The notes below the pieces were generated by a model. That model had not been told where the DNA came from. It searched no databases and saw only the letters and a program-made list of their open reading frames with translations. The translations under genes were made by a program, and so were the position numbers. Below, one piece after another: positions 10,342 through 19,959 of a DNA stretch of 64,000 nucleotides (the stretch's first letter is position 1; each line of letters opens with the position of its first letter). Origin of the DNA: Corynebacterium matruchotii (GTDB lineage: Bacteria > Actinomycetota > Actinomycetes > Mycobacteriales > Mycobacteriaceae); the NCBI RefSeq assembly GCF_011612265.2, contig NZ_CP050134.2, forward strand, positions 248,001 through 312,000, given 5' to 3'.

Positions 10342-11535
10342 ATGTCGCTGGTATTGGTGCTTAACTCTGGATCATCGTCCATTAAATTCCAGCTGGTGGA
10401 CCCGGACCAACACGCCACGGATGAGCCCTTCGCCTCCGGACTGGTCGAACAAATTGGCGAACCAATGGGGCGGGTGACGCTTAAACATGCGGGCGAAAAG
10501 CATGTGGTAGAAGCCCCCATTCCCGACCACACGGTTGGTCTGGACCTGGCGTTCAAACTCATGGCCGAACACGAATGCGGCCCGACCGATGTGGAGCTCG
10601 TGGCCGTGGGGCATCGTCTTGTGCACGGTGGCCTGGTGTTCAGTAAACCGGAACTCATCACCGACCAGATCGTCGACCTGGCCCGCAGTCTCATCCCATT
10701 GGCCCCACTACATAACCCGGCTAACATTGATGGCATCGAGGTTGCGCGCAAACTCTTGCCCGATGTGCCACACGTGGCGGTGTTTGATACCGGCTTCTTC
10801 CACGGCATGCCGCCGGCCGCGGCGCTCTACGCCGTGGACAAAGAGCTGGCGGCCGAAACGGGTGTGCGTCGATACGGCTTCCACGGCACCAGCCACGAAT
10901 ACGTGTCCAACAAGGTTGCCGAACTCATGGAGCTGCCCAAAGCGGCCATCAACCAAATCACCCTCCACCTCGGCAACGGGGCATCCTGCGCCGCTATTAA
11001 AGGCGAGCAGCCCATCGACACCTCCATGGGCATGACCCCCCTCGCCGGGCTGGTCATGGGCACCCGGTCCGGCGACGTTGATCCGGGCATTGTCTTCCAC
11101 CTGCACCGCACCGCGGGCATGCCCATCGACGACATCGACGAACTATTAAACAAAAAATCCGGGGTGAAAGGCATCGCTGGGGTCAACGACTTCCGTGAAC
11201 TCCGCCGCATGATCGAGGAAGAAAACGAAGACGCCTGGCTGGCGTACAACATCTACATCCACCAGCTGCGCCGCTACATCGGGTCCTACATGATCTCCCT
11301 GGGTCGGGTCGACGCCATCACCTTCACGGCCGGCGTGGGCGAAAACGACAGCTTTGTGCGCGCTGACGCCCTGGCCAACCTGGAAATGTATGGCATCAAG
11401 ATCGACCCCGAACGCAACGCCCTGCCTAACACTGGGCCGCGGCTGATCTCCGCCCACGACTCGGTGATTAAGGTATGGGTGGTGCCCACCAATGAGGAGC
11501 TCGCCATCGCCCGCTACGCCAAAGCATTCGCCTAA
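10342..11535 (+). CDS. ackA: Acetate kinase
   Basis: 397 aa, normal length. It transfers the phosphate of acetyl phosphate to ADP, or runs in reverse to activate acetate. Visible ASKHA-fold signatures are [11 protein letters not shown] at residues 7-17, HRLVHGG, the FDTGFFH region near residue 148, the RYGFHGTSH motif and GDVDPG. It is coupled to pta. A long hairpin without a clear T-run follows the stop. Confidence 0.97.
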   Translation: MSLVLVLNSGSSSIKFQLVDPDQHATDEPFASGLVEQIGEPMGRVTLKHAGEKHVVEAPIPDHTVGLDLAFKLMAEHECGPTDVELVAVGHRLVHGGLVFSKPELITDQIVDLARSLIPLAPLHNPANIDGIEVARKLLPDVPHVAVFDTGFFHGMPPAAALYAVDKELAAETGVRRYGFHGTSHEYVSNKVAELMELPKAAINQITLHLGNGASCAAIKGEQPIDTSMGMTPLAGLVMGTRSGDVDPGIVFHLHRTAGMPIDDIDELLNKKSGVKGIAGVNDFRELRRMIEEENEDAWLAYNIYIHQLRRYIGSYMISLGRVDAITFTAGVGENDSFVRADALANLEMYGIKIDPERNALPNTGPRLISAHDSVIKVWVVPTNEELAIARYAKAFA

Positions 11536-11547
11536 TCGGCAGCTTTA

Positions 11548-11591
11548 CGACGGGGGCAGCATGAGAAAAAATCAGGTGGGTGCCCCCGTCG
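11548..11591 (+). terminator. Hairpin after ackA
   Basis: An 11-bp perfect stem (CGACGGGGGCA / TGCCCCCGTCG) with a 22-base loop starts 12 bases after the ackA stop. There is no T-run behind it, so it may be a transcript-end stabiliser rather than a strict intrinsic terminator. Confidence 0.5.
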
Positions 11592-11632
11592 GCCAAACCC
11601 TCATAAGAATAATAGGACTGGGCGGAACAAGG

Positions 11633-11668
11633 TTTTTGGTCAAGAAATTCGGAAATCTTGACCAAAAA
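11633..11668. promoter_or_regulatory. Perfect 13-bp inverted repeat upstream of HNH gene
   Basis: TTTTTGGTCAAGA and TCTTGACCAAAAA face each other across 10 bases. The repeat is AT-rich at its outer ends and ends 88 bases before the HNH gene. It could be an operator or a bidirectional end structure; no T-run follows on the ackA strand. Confidence 0.45.
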
Positions 11669-11743
11669 TTTACCTAAAAATCCCAAACTGGGATAAGGCC
11701 AACAAAACCCTGAAAATCACCTAAGTTCCCTGGTGGCGGGGTG

Positions 11744-11749
11744 TACCTT
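11744..11749 (+). promoter_or_regulatory. Leaderless promoter -10 of HNH gene
   Basis: TACCTT ends seven bases before the ATG at 11757. There is no Shine-Dalgarno, which supports 11757 over an upstream in-frame GTG at 11733. Confidence 0.4.
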
Positions 11750-11756
11750 TAATGGC

Positions 11757-12974
11757 ATGAGCAGCCTCATTGATGCCTACGCCCGACTAGCGCCCCGCGC
11801 TAGCGAGCTCCTGCTCACTATTAAAGAAATCGGCATCAACAAAATCGAGCTGGCCACCCGACTCGACGTGTCCAGTGCCACCGCCAGCCTCATGATCTCC
11901 GTGTCCAAAGCCTTCACCCCAGAAGAACTTGGTCAGGGGGTTGGACTCAGCTTCGAAAAATTCCGCATCATTGCCACCAGCGGAAAGAAAATCGCCAACC
12001 CCGACATTAATCGGGAACAATTCCGAAACGACCTCATAGAAGCTGCCCACGAACTTAGTGTTGACGAACTCAAAGAACACATCGTCGACAAGCTAGCAGC
12101 ATTAAACAAAGGGTACAATCGTGCGCGCAAATGGCACCTACGCTACGCCGCCACCGCCGACCCTGACGGCATGAGCCACATGCTCATGAAAATGCCCGCG
12201 GAACAAGCCGAACAGCTACGCACCTCACTCACCCCCGAAGCCCGAACCCTCGTGCAGCAAGGTGCCGCAGTCGATGAAGCCGAAGGCCACGCAAAAGCTT
12301 TAATACGGCGGGTGCTCCACGGTTATGACCTCACCAAACTCGAACACGTCGAAGACTGGGAAGACCCCAACAATCCCCGAGACCTTCGGCAACGCCCCTG
12401 CATCATTATTCCCGACTGGGAGCACACCGCCCACATTGATGGAACCGTTGTCGACACCAATGGTGTTGTCATCCCTATTAAAGACTTGGTTGATCGTCGA
12501 ATAGCTAAATACGGGTTCGCAGTCACCGTCTATAATGACGCCAACGGTGTTATGCGGCCCCACGACGTCCTCCCCATTAAACGACTCGCCGACGCCGACG
12601 ACCGGTTCATCAGCATCCTGTCGCACCTCGTCTGCCAACACCCCGACTGCCGGGTGCCGGCCGTGCGCTGCGAAATCCACCACATCCAATCCTTCGCTTC
12701 CGGCGGGCCCACCACCCCGGAAAACCTGTGCCCTCTCTGCCGCGTCCACAACCTCCTCAACGATGATAAACCCGACGAAATCCGGCACGGGCGCGTCTTT
12801 AATGACCCCAAAACCGGGCTCACCTGGTATGAAATGCCTGACGGACGGATCCGTCGCAACCGAGCCCGCAGCAACGAACGCGGCCTCAGCGCCTACTGCG
12901 CCCGCATGTGCAAAGAAGCACTCACCGAACTCCACCGGCCCGGATGGATGCCACCCAGGCCACCCCGAGAATAA
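11757..12974 (+). CDS. HNH endonuclease-domain protein
   Basis: 405 aa. The first 270 residues are mostly helical and contain a segment resembling the DUF222-type region found in many actinobacterial HNH proteins. The C-terminal HNH/zinc motif at about 293-333 has two Cys pairs (CQHPDC and CPLC) around the catalytic-type HH (EIHHIQ) and an N at TPENLCPLC. These proteins occur in multiple copies in actinobacterial genomes; some are thought to be mobile or linked to introns, but the role of most is unknown. It is convergent with pknG. Nothing in the context suggests a restriction system. Confidence 0.85.
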   Translation: MSSLIDAYARLAPRASELLLTIKEIGINKIELATRLDVSSATASLMISVSKAFTPEELGQGVGLSFEKFRIIATSGKKIANPDINREQFRNDLIEAAHELSVDELKEHIVDKLAALNKGYNRARKWHLRYAATADPDGMSHMLMKMPAEQAEQLRTSLTPEARTLVQQGAAVDEAEGHAKALIRRVLHGYDLTKLEHVEDWEDPNNPRDLRQRPCIIIPDWEHTAHIDGTVVDTNGVVIPIKDLVDRRIAKYGFAVTVYNDANGVMRPHDVLPIKRLADADDRFISILSHLVCQHPDCRVPAVRCEIHHIQSFASGGPTTPENLCPLCRVHNLLNDDKPDEIRHGRVFNDPKTGLTWYEMPDGRIRRNRARSNERGLSAYCARMCKEALTELHRPGWMPPRPPRE

Positions 12975-13024
12975 GCAGCCAAAACCATTCCTTTAATAGG
13001 CCGTGGCCAACAGGGTTACCGGCC

Positions 13025-15310
13025 CTAAAACCATGTCCGAGGCCGAATCTTATTGCTCGTATCCACCAACTGATACCGGTGAGCCGCCGTTGGAGCGCTT
13101 CGCGCCTGTAGCCGCAATGCCCGCTCCAACCCCCGCCGCAGCCCTAACTGGGTAAACGGATAATCAAACAAATCATTCCGGCTCGCCGAAGCCTCAAGCC
13201 CCTCCAACCGCAACCAATGCAACGCCGCATTAAGGACCGCGATCTGTACCTGCAAAAACCGCGGCTCATTCGTGGGAATCTCCTCCAACCGGCGGGCAGC
13301 CCGACGAATCCGCTGCTCATTAGGCACATCCGACACCAGGTACAACACGCTCGTCAACTCCGCCATCCGCCGATGCATTGACGAAGCCGGTACCTTATCC
13401 AACGCCTGCACCGCCACATCCACCTGCCGCTCCGCCATTAACTGCCGCGCCAGGCCAAACCCCGAACTCACCGTCGCCGGATTCGTCGCCCACACCAGCG
13501 AATAAAGATAAATCGCCTTATACCGCAACACCGCCGGGTCCTGCGTCAAATGAGTCCACAGCCCAGCCAGTTCATTCACAATCTCACCCTTTAATGAGGC
13601 CACCTCAATAGCCGTGGCTGGCTGCAATAATGGTTTATTGTCCATGCCCTTCGACTGCAAAATCAACTCGCACACCGCCGCCCGGGCCAATTTTGGGGCC
13701 GCCTCCCCCGGCAAAATATTAAACACCTTATTAAAGGCATCCTGGGCCGGGAGGAAATCGTCGAGAAGCAAACTGGTGATCCCCGAATACCATTGATACC
13801 GCCAATCATCGCCCAGCGACGACTCTAGCTTTTTCAACCAATCCTTGCTCTCCGTGGTAAACCCAAGATCTAATAGGGAGCGAATAATGCCCAAGGGGAT
13901 CTCCTTGCTCTGCGCAAACTTCTCCCGCGCCATGGCCTCCCGCATCGTCTCCAACGCCTCCGACGGCTCAGTGTAACTAGAGCCCGCAATCATTGCCGCG
14001 CCCGGATCACTACGGTCTAATAGGGGCACATGCAGGGCAGCCACCACCTCCGGCGGGGTAATACGCACACTCCGCTCAATACCATCAATAAGCTGATCCG
14101 TTTTGAACACAATATGCTTCGTGCCAAATGTGGAACGCTGCGGCGAAAACAATGAATGCTGCGCCGGAAACTGCCGACCATCATGCACCGCAAGATATTC
14201 CCGTAACACCCCATACAACTGGGTTGTCAACTCCTGCACCGTGGAAAACCGCTGCTTCGGATCTGGGTCCGTGGCCCGCCTTAATAGGCGGTAGTACGAC
14301 AAATACTGTGCAAACAGCGGCTCCTCGTCCGGGCCAGGCAACCCCGGCGCGTATGCCCCATCCTTCTTCGGCATATTAATGGTCATGGCGGCCAGGGTGC
14401 GGCCGACGGTGTAAATATCACTGGCCACACTGGGGCCCTCAGTAGCCACCTCCGGGGCCTGAAACCCCTTCGTGCCGAAAATATAACCAAACGCCCCAAT
14501 GCCGGTGACCGCACCCAAGTCGATCAGCTTGACTTGGTCTTCTGTCACGATAATGTTGTCCGGTTTGAAATCGTTGTACACTACGCCGCGCGCATGCAAA
14601 TACTCCAGCGCCGGCAAGGTTTCCAAAATATATCCGATGGCGATGTCGATGGCGAACACCCCGCCAGGTTGCTCTTGACGACGCTTACGCAACGACGGAC
14701 CCGGCACATACTCCATGACAATAAAACCGGCCGCCACCCGGGGGTCATCAATAAAATTGTAGGCCTTCACAATCACCGGATGGGTGATGTCGGCTAAAAA
14801 CTCGCGCTCCGCAATGGCCGCCCCAATATCATGCGGATTCCCCGACCCTATTAAACCTTTGAGAACCACAACCCGGCCGGACACATTCTGATCCTGCGCA
14901 AGATAAATCCAGCCCATGCCACCATGGGCAACCACCCCTAAAATCTTATATTGGTTAGCAACAATATCGCCTTCCTTTAATAGGGGAGGTTCCAGGTTTG
15001 TGGTGGCCGGATCCATGAGGCGGGTTTCTTTAATAGGGACGAAGGGGAGCCGAACCATGCCATTCGCAACTGACCTGCCCTCCCGGGTGGTGCTGCGTCG
15101 GGAACGAAACGTGTTTAATGCTTCGGTGCGGGACCTGGCAGATGGGTCGGGGAGGGGATCGTCGTCATCGTCGTCAAAGGGATTGAAGGGTGCGGCCGCC
15201 GTATTAAAGGTATCGTCATCGTCGTCGAAGGGGTTGAAGGGGACCGCTGCGGTTTGCGGTTGGGTGTGGTCGGCTGTGCTGTGTGGTTGGGTGTGGTCGG
15301 TGTCGGTCAT
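13025..15310 (-). CDS. pknG: Serine/threonine protein kinase G
   Basis: 761 aa soluble kinase. In corynebacteria PknG phosphorylates OdhI, which relieves inhibition of 2-oxoglutarate dehydrogenase and so controls glutamate metabolism. The N-terminal tail (1-105) is disordered and carries two copies of PFNPFDDDDD. The kinase domain (about 115-375) has the G-loop VAHGGMG, Lys151 in VVVLKG, Asp247 in YNDFKPDN, DLGA in place of DFG, and APEV. The rest is a TPR-type helical domain. The rubredoxin Cys pairs of mycobacterial PknG are absent, as in C. glutamicum. Its ATG overlaps the glnH stop (ATGA), so it is the last gene of glnX-glnH-pknG. Confidence 0.95.
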   Translation of the reverse strand: MTDTDHTQPHSTADHTQPQTAAVPFNPFDDDDDTFNTAAAPFNPFDDDDDDPLPDPSARSRTEALNTFRSRRSTTREGRSVANGMVRLPFVPIKETRLMDPATTNLEPPLLKEGDIVANQYKILGVVAHGGMGWIYLAQDQNVSGRVVVLKGLIGSGNPHDIGAAIAEREFLADITHPVIVKAYNFIDDPRVAAGFIVMEYVPGPSLRKRRQEQPGGVFAIDIAIGYILETLPALEYLHARGVVYNDFKPDNIIVTEDQVKLIDLGAVTGIGAFGYIFGTKGFQAPEVATEGPSVASDIYTVGRTLAAMTINMPKKDGAYAPGLPGPDEEPLFAQYLSYYRLLRRATDPDPKQRFSTVQELTTQLYGVLREYLAVHDGRQFPAQHSLFSPQRSTFGTKHIVFKTDQLIDGIERSVRITPPEVVAALHVPLLDRSDPGAAMIAGSSYTEPSEALETMREAMAREKFAQSKEIPLGIIRSLLDLGFTTESKDWLKKLESSLGDDWRYQWYSGITSLLLDDFLPAQDAFNKVFNILPGEAAPKLARAAVCELILQSKGMDNKPLLQPATAIEVASLKGEIVNELAGLWTHLTQDPAVLRYKAIYLYSLVWATNPATVSSGFGLARQLMAERQVDVAVQALDKVPASSMHRRMAELTSVLYLVSDVPNEQRIRRAARRLEEIPTNEPRFLQVQIAVLNAALHWLRLEGLEASASRNDLFDYPFTQLGLRRGLERALRLQARSAPTAAHRYQLVDTSNKIRPRTWF

Positions 15311-16308
15311 GGGCGTTGTGGGGTTTCTTTGCGGTAGTGGGTGGCCGGTGGGGTTTGGTCGGGAAGGTAGGCGCTAAACCAGTGATTATAATATTTTTGC
15401 CAGGTGCCATCACCGTAAATGCGTTCCAGGGTGGCGTTGATTTGCCTAATGAGGCCGTCGGTGTGGTGTCGGTAGCCGGGTTTGGCGGTGGCAATGCCGT
15501 AGTTTTCGTTGCTGAGCGAACCGCCCTCGATGGTGGTGAAGGGGTCTTGAGCGGACATGCCGGACAGGATAACGTCGTCAGTGATGACCGCACTGGCCTG
15601 GTTTTGCTGCATGACAATGAGGCAGTCTGCCGACGAGCGAACGACGACGAGGTCGCTGGTGGGCGCTAAATTGCGGGCGTAGTGGATGCCGGTGGATTGG
15701 CTAGTGACGCACACCGGGCGGCCGCCGATTTCGGAAATTCCTTTAATAGCGGAGGATTTGTGGACCAGGATTTTTGTGGAGCCTTTGAGGTAGGGGGTTG
15801 AGAAAAATACTTGGTCTTGGCGGTCACGGGTGATGGAGAGCGTGCGGATGGCCATGTCGATTTGGTGGGATTCGAGGCTGTCGATCCAATTGGCGGAGTC
15901 CACATAGCGGAATTCGATTTTGGTGGGATCGCCAAAAATATCGGCGGCGATTTCTTTCGCAATGTCCACTTCGAATCCTTGGAGTTCCCCGGTGATGGTA
16001 TTGCGGAAGGATAAGAGGTTTTGGGACTGGTCGATGCCAACAATGAGGCGGCCCCGGCTGATGATCTCCGGTACCCGCTCTCCCGGCGACCGATTATCGG
16101 GGGCTAAACTCCCTAATAGGTTGGTGGTGATGATCTTATTGGGGGGTTCGGCGCCGGCCCGCTCAATGGTGGCCCCCTGGGGGAGGGGCACGAAAGGGAG
16201 GGAGTCGCTGGTGGGGGCGGTGGCGGTACTGGTTTCGGGGGTGCGGGCACAGCCGGCGGTGAGACTGACGATGAGCAGTAGGCAGGTGAGGAGGATGCGG
16301 TTGGTCAT
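15307..16308 (-). CDS. glnH: Glutamine/amino-acid binding lipoprotein GlnH
   Basis: 333 aa from the ATG at 16308, which shares a base with the glnX stop (TAATG). The signal peptide ends in a lipobox, LTAG with Cys20, so it is anchored outside the membrane. The body is an SBP_bac_3 periplasmic-binding fold (RGRLIVGIDQ, LQGFEVDIAKEIA, TSQSTG). In C. glutamicum GlnH senses Asp/Glu-type ligands and signals through GlnX to PknG rather than feeding a transporter. No ABC permease or ATPase gene is adjacent, in line with a sensing role. Confidence 0.92.
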   Translation of the reverse strand: MTNRILLTCLLLIVSLTAGCARTPETSTATAPTSDSLPFVPLPQGATIERAGAEPPNKIITTNLLGSLAPDNRSPGERVPEIISRGRLIVGIDQSQNLLSFRNTITGELQGFEVDIAKEIAADIFGDPTKIEFRYVDSANWIDSLESHQIDMAIRTLSITRDRQDQVFFSTPYLKGSTKILVHKSSAIKGISEIGGRPVCVTSQSTGIHYARNLAPTSDLVVVRSSADCLIVMQQNQASAVITDDVILSGMSAQDPFTTIEGGSLSNENYGIATAKPGYRHHTDGLIRQINATLERIYGDGTWQKYYNHWFSAYLPDQTPPATHYRKETPQRP

Positions 16309-17666
16309 TAGAGGTATTCCTGCAATCGGGGTCGGATGCCCAACCAGAGGCAAAATACTGAGAGGAGGGACAGCATGAGGACCATGGTGGAGACAAAGGT
16401 GGAGGCGGCAATGCCCTGGTTGATGTAGGAACGCATCGTGCCGCGGGTGGCGTCGATAAGCGTGGCGAGCGTGCTATCAAGCTTGGGGTAGGAACTTTCC
16501 TCATTGGTTTGCAGGGCCAGGCGTTGGGCGCGCTCGTAATCGCCGGCGTCGAGGGCGGCAATAATGTGGTTATGCGCATCCACCCACCGGCCCAACGCGA
16601 TTCGGGCGGCATCGGCGGTGGGCCCAGAAAACCCAGCCAAGGTTTTTTCCACACTGTGGGCGGCGGCCTCGAACGTGTTCGTGGAATCCTCTAATGATTG
16701 CCGCCACACCAAGGCCAGCATTTCCTGCGTGCGGGCCTGCTGCGCCATCACCCGCGCGTCCGTGAGGGCGTTCAACGGCGCCGCGGCCCGCTCGTAGCCC
16801 AAGGATCCGGTGCGCCACGTGATTGCGTTCGCCGTCCCACCCCACAACGTGGCCACCACCATGAGCACCGACGCGCACAACATCCCCCTATTAAGGCGCC
16901 GGTTCGTGATGCCGGCCAACCAAATCTGTCCCACAAGCAACGCTATGAGCGCCACAACCAGCCCAGTCAGCGGCACCCACAATGGTTCCGTCAGCGCTTT
17001 TTGTTGCTTGTCGACGTTCTGTCCAGTCAAAACATTCAACTGGGAGGCCGCTGGCAACAGATCTTCCCGCATCAGCGTTGACGCCTCCGACATGTAGGCC
17101 ACCCCCATCGGATTCCCCTGCTGATTATTCGCCCACGCCGTCTCCACCAGCCCCGTGTACACCGGCAGTTTCTGGGACAAGTTCTCTAATAGGGCGAGCT
17201 CCGGGTCCCCCGTATTAAAGCCTGTGGCCGCCTGGGCGATCGCCTTCCCCGCCCGCTGGTAGGACCGCGCATAATCCGACCTGGATTGGGAGGAAGCATC
17301 CCCCACCAGCACGAAACTGGATGAGGCGGCCGTATCCGCCGCCGACAGGTTCGCGTACAGGCTTTGCGCCACATAGTTCACTGGCTCCGTGTTATTAATG
17401 AGTGTGTCAAAACTGGCGCGCCGCTCTGCCGCCATGGTCGACATGGACCAGCCCGCCGAAGTGATAATCACGCTGAGCAGCACCACCATGGTGGTCATTT
17501 TGCCGGGCGTGGTGAGTAAAAACCGGATAAACTGTTTCGCCCACCGGCGGGGATAGCGCACATACCCGTACCACAGACGACGTGCAATCGTGCGCCGCCG
17601 AGTCACCTGGTCTAACCACTGGTCCTGGGTGACAGGGTGTGGTGGAGTCATTCGGTCAGTGCTCAC
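16308..17666 (-). CDS. glnX: GlnX-type transmembrane signalling protein
   Basis: 452 aa from the GTG at 17666 (GAGG eight bases upstream); the frame remains open to 18032 but overlaps the Nudix gene and has no other site. Four membrane helices are visible, near residues 60-80, 215-237, 247-267 and the C-terminus. The two long extracytoplasmic segments between them are helical and sensor-like. It is known as the membrane link between GlnH and PknG in the OdhI pathway. The three-gene cluster overlaps at both junctions and must be one transcript. Confidence 0.88.
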   Translation of the reverse strand: MSTDRMTPPHPVTQDQWLDQVTRRRTIARRLWYGYVRYPRRWAKQFIRFLLTTPGKMTTMVVLLSVIITSAGWSMSTMAAERRASFDTLINNTEPVNYVAQSLYANLSAADTAASSSFVLVGDASSQSRSDYARSYQRAGKAIAQAATGFNTGDPELALLENLSQKLPVYTGLVETAWANNQQGNPMGVAYMSEASTLMREDLLPAASQLNVLTGQNVDKQQKALTEPLWVPLTGLVVALIALLVGQIWLAGITNRRLNRGMLCASVLMVVATLWGGTANAITWRTGSLGYERAAAPLNALTDARVMAQQARTQEMLALVWRQSLEDSTNTFEAAAHSVEKTLAGFSGPTADAARIALGRWVDAHNHIIAALDAGDYERAQRLALQTNEESSYPKLDSTLATLIDATRGTMRSYINQGIAASTFVSTMVLMLSLLSVFCLWLGIRPRLQEYL

Positions 17667-17754
17667 TACTTGGGCCTCAACAGTTTGAATTGGTATTTGT
17701 TTAAAGGATAGAGGATATGCAAAACCGAATGGCTTACGGGTGCGAGGTGGTGTT

Positions 17755-18225
17755 GTGCGCGGCGACGGTGACGGTTGGGTCGAAACCCCCATTGGCCCCA
17801 GGTGGGGACGGTATGGTGCCGCTGGATTACTGCTGTATTCCGTGAATAATGTGGGGGAGATCGTGATTCTGCTACAACACCGGGCGACGTGGGTGGCGCA
17901 GGGGGACACGTGGGCGCTGCCCGGCGGCGCACGGGACAGCCACGAAACCCCGACCCAGGCGGCCCTGCGCGAGGCCTGGGAGGAGGCGGGTATCCCGCCG
18001 GCAGGGGTGCGCGTCGACAAGCAGAAAACCACGGCGGTGGCTGGGGCTTGGTGCTACACGACCGTGATCGGCTTCATAAAAAATCCTTTAATAGGGGAGG
18101 GGAATGCGGAAGCACACGAACACCGGTGGGTACCCATAAACGAAGTAGACACCTATGATCTTTTACCCGGATTTGCTGCTGCATGGCCCGAACTGCATAA
18201 ATGTGTGCAAGAATTGCTGATATGA
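17755..18225 (+). CDS. Nudix hydrolase
   Basis: 156 aa from the GTG at 17755, picked because GAGGTGG lies just upstream and because it starts the family's usual GDGDGW(V) N-terminus; an in-frame GTG at 17740 has no site. The Nudix box is complete: GGARDSHETPTQAALREAWEEAG with the REXXEE metal ligands. The substrate is unknown; it would hydrolyse a nucleoside diphosphate linked to another group. It is divergent from glnX and overlaps the following ABC gene by four bases (ATGA). Confidence 0.9.
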   Translation: MRGDGDGWVETPIGPRWGRYGAAGLLLYSVNNVGEIVILLQHRATWVAQGDTWALPGGARDSHETPTQAALREAWEEAGIPPAGVRVDKQKTTAVAGAWCYTTVIGFIKNPLIGEGNAEAHEHRWVPINEVDTYDLLPGFAAAWPELHKCVQELLI

Positions 18226-19145
18226 TTCAAGTGCAAGGCTTATCCAAACAATATGGGCATGTCCGCGCCGTTGACGACCTATCCTTCACCGTACAATCAG
18301 GCATTGTTACAGGATTCCTTGGGCCCAACGGCGCCGGTAAATCGACCACCATGCGCATGATCCTCGGGCTGGACACCCCCACATCGGGCACCGCGCTTAT
18401 CGACGGGGTCCACTACACCAGTATTAAAAAACCCCTCCACAAAGTGGGGGCCCTGCTGGATGCGAAAGCCGTCCACCCCAACCGTAGCGCCTTCGACCAC
18501 CTCACCTGGATCGCCCAATCTAATGGCATACGCAAATCTAGGGTCATGGAAGTCCTCGACATGGTGGGACTTACCGGGGTCGCTAAGAAAAAGGCCGGTG
18601 GGTTCTCCCTCGGCATGGGACAACGCCTTGGCCTAGCCTCTGCACTACTCGGTGACCCGGAAATCCTCATCCTCGACGAACCCGTCAACGGCCTCGACCC
18701 GGAGGGCATCCGCTGGGTGCGGGAACTCTTGCGCGCTCTGGCCGCCCAGGGCCGCACCGTGCTGGTCAGCTCTCACCTGCTGAGTGAAATGTCGCAAACT
18801 GCCGACCATCTCATTGTTATTGGCCGCGGCAAACTCGTGGCCGACAGCTCCACCTACGACTTCATTAAAAAACACTCGGCCACCACCATTCTGGTGCGCA
18901 CCACCGACAACAATCGCATGGCCGAAGTGCTCACCGCGGCCGGTATCGAATTCACCAAGGAAGTGGACGAAGAAAACCGGCCCACCCTCCACATCCCCGA
19001 ACAAGACCCGGCCCACATTGGCCACATTGCCTTCGTGAACAAAATCGAACTGCAACTCTTGGGCGAACGCCACGCCTCCCTGGAGGAAGCATTCATGGAA
19101 ATCACCGGCCATGCCGTCCAATACCAAGCCAAGGAAGGAAACTAA
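18222..19145 (+). CDS. ABC transporter ATP-binding protein
   Basis: 307 aa from the ATG at 18222 that overlaps the Nudix stop. Walker A GPNGAGKST (about residue 34), a variant signature FSLGMGQR, Walker B ILILDEP and a switch His (SSHLL) are present, followed by a C-terminal extension of about 90 residues as in ABC-2 type exporters. It pairs with the permease at 19150. The substrate is unknown; drug, lipid or lantibiotic-type export are common for this class. Confidence 0.92.
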   Translation: MIQVQGLSKQYGHVRAVDDLSFTVQSGIVTGFLGPNGAGKSTTMRMILGLDTPTSGTALIDGVHYTSIKKPLHKVGALLDAKAVHPNRSAFDHLTWIAQSNGIRKSRVMEVLDMVGLTGVAKKKAGGFSLGMGQRLGLASALLGDPEILILDEPVNGLDPEGIRWVRELLRALAAQGRTVLVSSHLLSEMSQTADHLIVIGRGKLVADSSTYDFIKKHSATTILVRTTDNNRMAEVLTAAGIEFTKEVDEENRPTLHIPEQDPAHIGHIAFVNKIELQLLGERHASLEEAFMEITGHAVQYQAKEGN

Positions 19146-19149
19146 CCCC

Positions 19150-19923
19150 ATGAATACTTTTCTTTCCGAATGGACCAAACTCGTGTCCACCAAGGCCATC
19201 TACTGGACCACCGGCCTCTTCCTATTCTTCGGCGTCGGGTTCGCCGCGGTCTACGGCCTGGATGTGCCGGCCGACCCCATGGTCAAACTTTGGACCGGCA
19301 TGGACATCCGCATTATTAAAGCAACCTCCGTCGTGGCCGCCGTGGCCGCTCTCAGCTTCTTCGTGACCATTGTGCAGGCCACCATGGTGGTCACCAGCGA
19401 ATACCGCCACAACTACCAGTCCGTAAGCTTCATGGCCACCCCCAACCGGCTCAAGGTGGTCATGGCCAAATGGTTCCTCTACTCCATCTTCATTGCCATC
19501 CTCACCTTCGTCACCGTCCTGGCCAGCCTCTACATGACCAAACGAGTGTCCGGTGAGCTTTCCTCCACCCTGCCGGTGTGGTCCGATGAAGGCGCCATCC
19601 ACGTTCTGTGGGGCTACCCGGTGGCCGCCGTGCTGCTTGTCACCTTCACCCAGGGCGTGTCGTGGCTGCTGCGCCAAACCGCCGGCGCGATATCCATCAT
19701 GGGCCTGTGGTTCTTCGCCCTGGAAAACCTTTTGGGACTCCTGCCCAAAGTGGGCAAATATATCGTCAAATACGGGCCCATTAATAACTTCAACGCCTTC
19801 CTCACCAAAACCTCCATTGATGACATCCAATGGGATTACAACGGCTCTATTGCGTATTTCGGTGTGTGGGCGGTAGTCATCTTTATCGCCGGGGCGATCG
19901 TCGTGAGGCAACGCGACGCTTAG
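19150..19923 (+). CDS. ABC-2 type transporter permease
   Basis: 257 aa with about six membrane helices, in the ABC-2/DUF-type layout: a short N-terminal amphipathic stretch (FLSEWTKLVSTKAIYW), then a helix pair, a TSEYRHN loop typical of these permeases, and four further helices. The start at 19150 has AAGGA upstream and lies four bases after the ATPase stop. With that ATPase it forms a half-size or dimeric exporter of unknown cargo. Confidence 0.88.
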   Translation: MNTFLSEWTKLVSTKAIYWTTGLFLFFGVGFAAVYGLDVPADPMVKLWTGMDIRIIKATSVVAAVAALSFFVTIVQATMVVTSEYRHNYQSVSFMATPNRLKVVMAKWFLYSIFIAILTFVTVLASLYMTKRVSGELSSTLPVWSDEGAIHVLWGYPVAAVLLVTFTQGVSWLLRQTAGAISIMGLWFFALENLLGLLPKVGKYIVKYGPINNFNAFLTKTSIDDIQWDYNGSIAYFGVWAVVIFIAGAIVVRQRDA

Positions 19924-19943
19924 AGCTTTTCGACACCCCAGGG

Positions 19944-19949
19944 TACAAT
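19944..19949 (+). promoter_or_regulatory. Short-leader promoter of MFS gene
   Basis: TACAAT stands ten bases before the ATG at 19960 and no Shine-Dalgarno intervenes, so the transcript would begin only a few bases before the start codon. Confidence 0.35.
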
Positions 19950-19959
19950 AACGCCCGCT

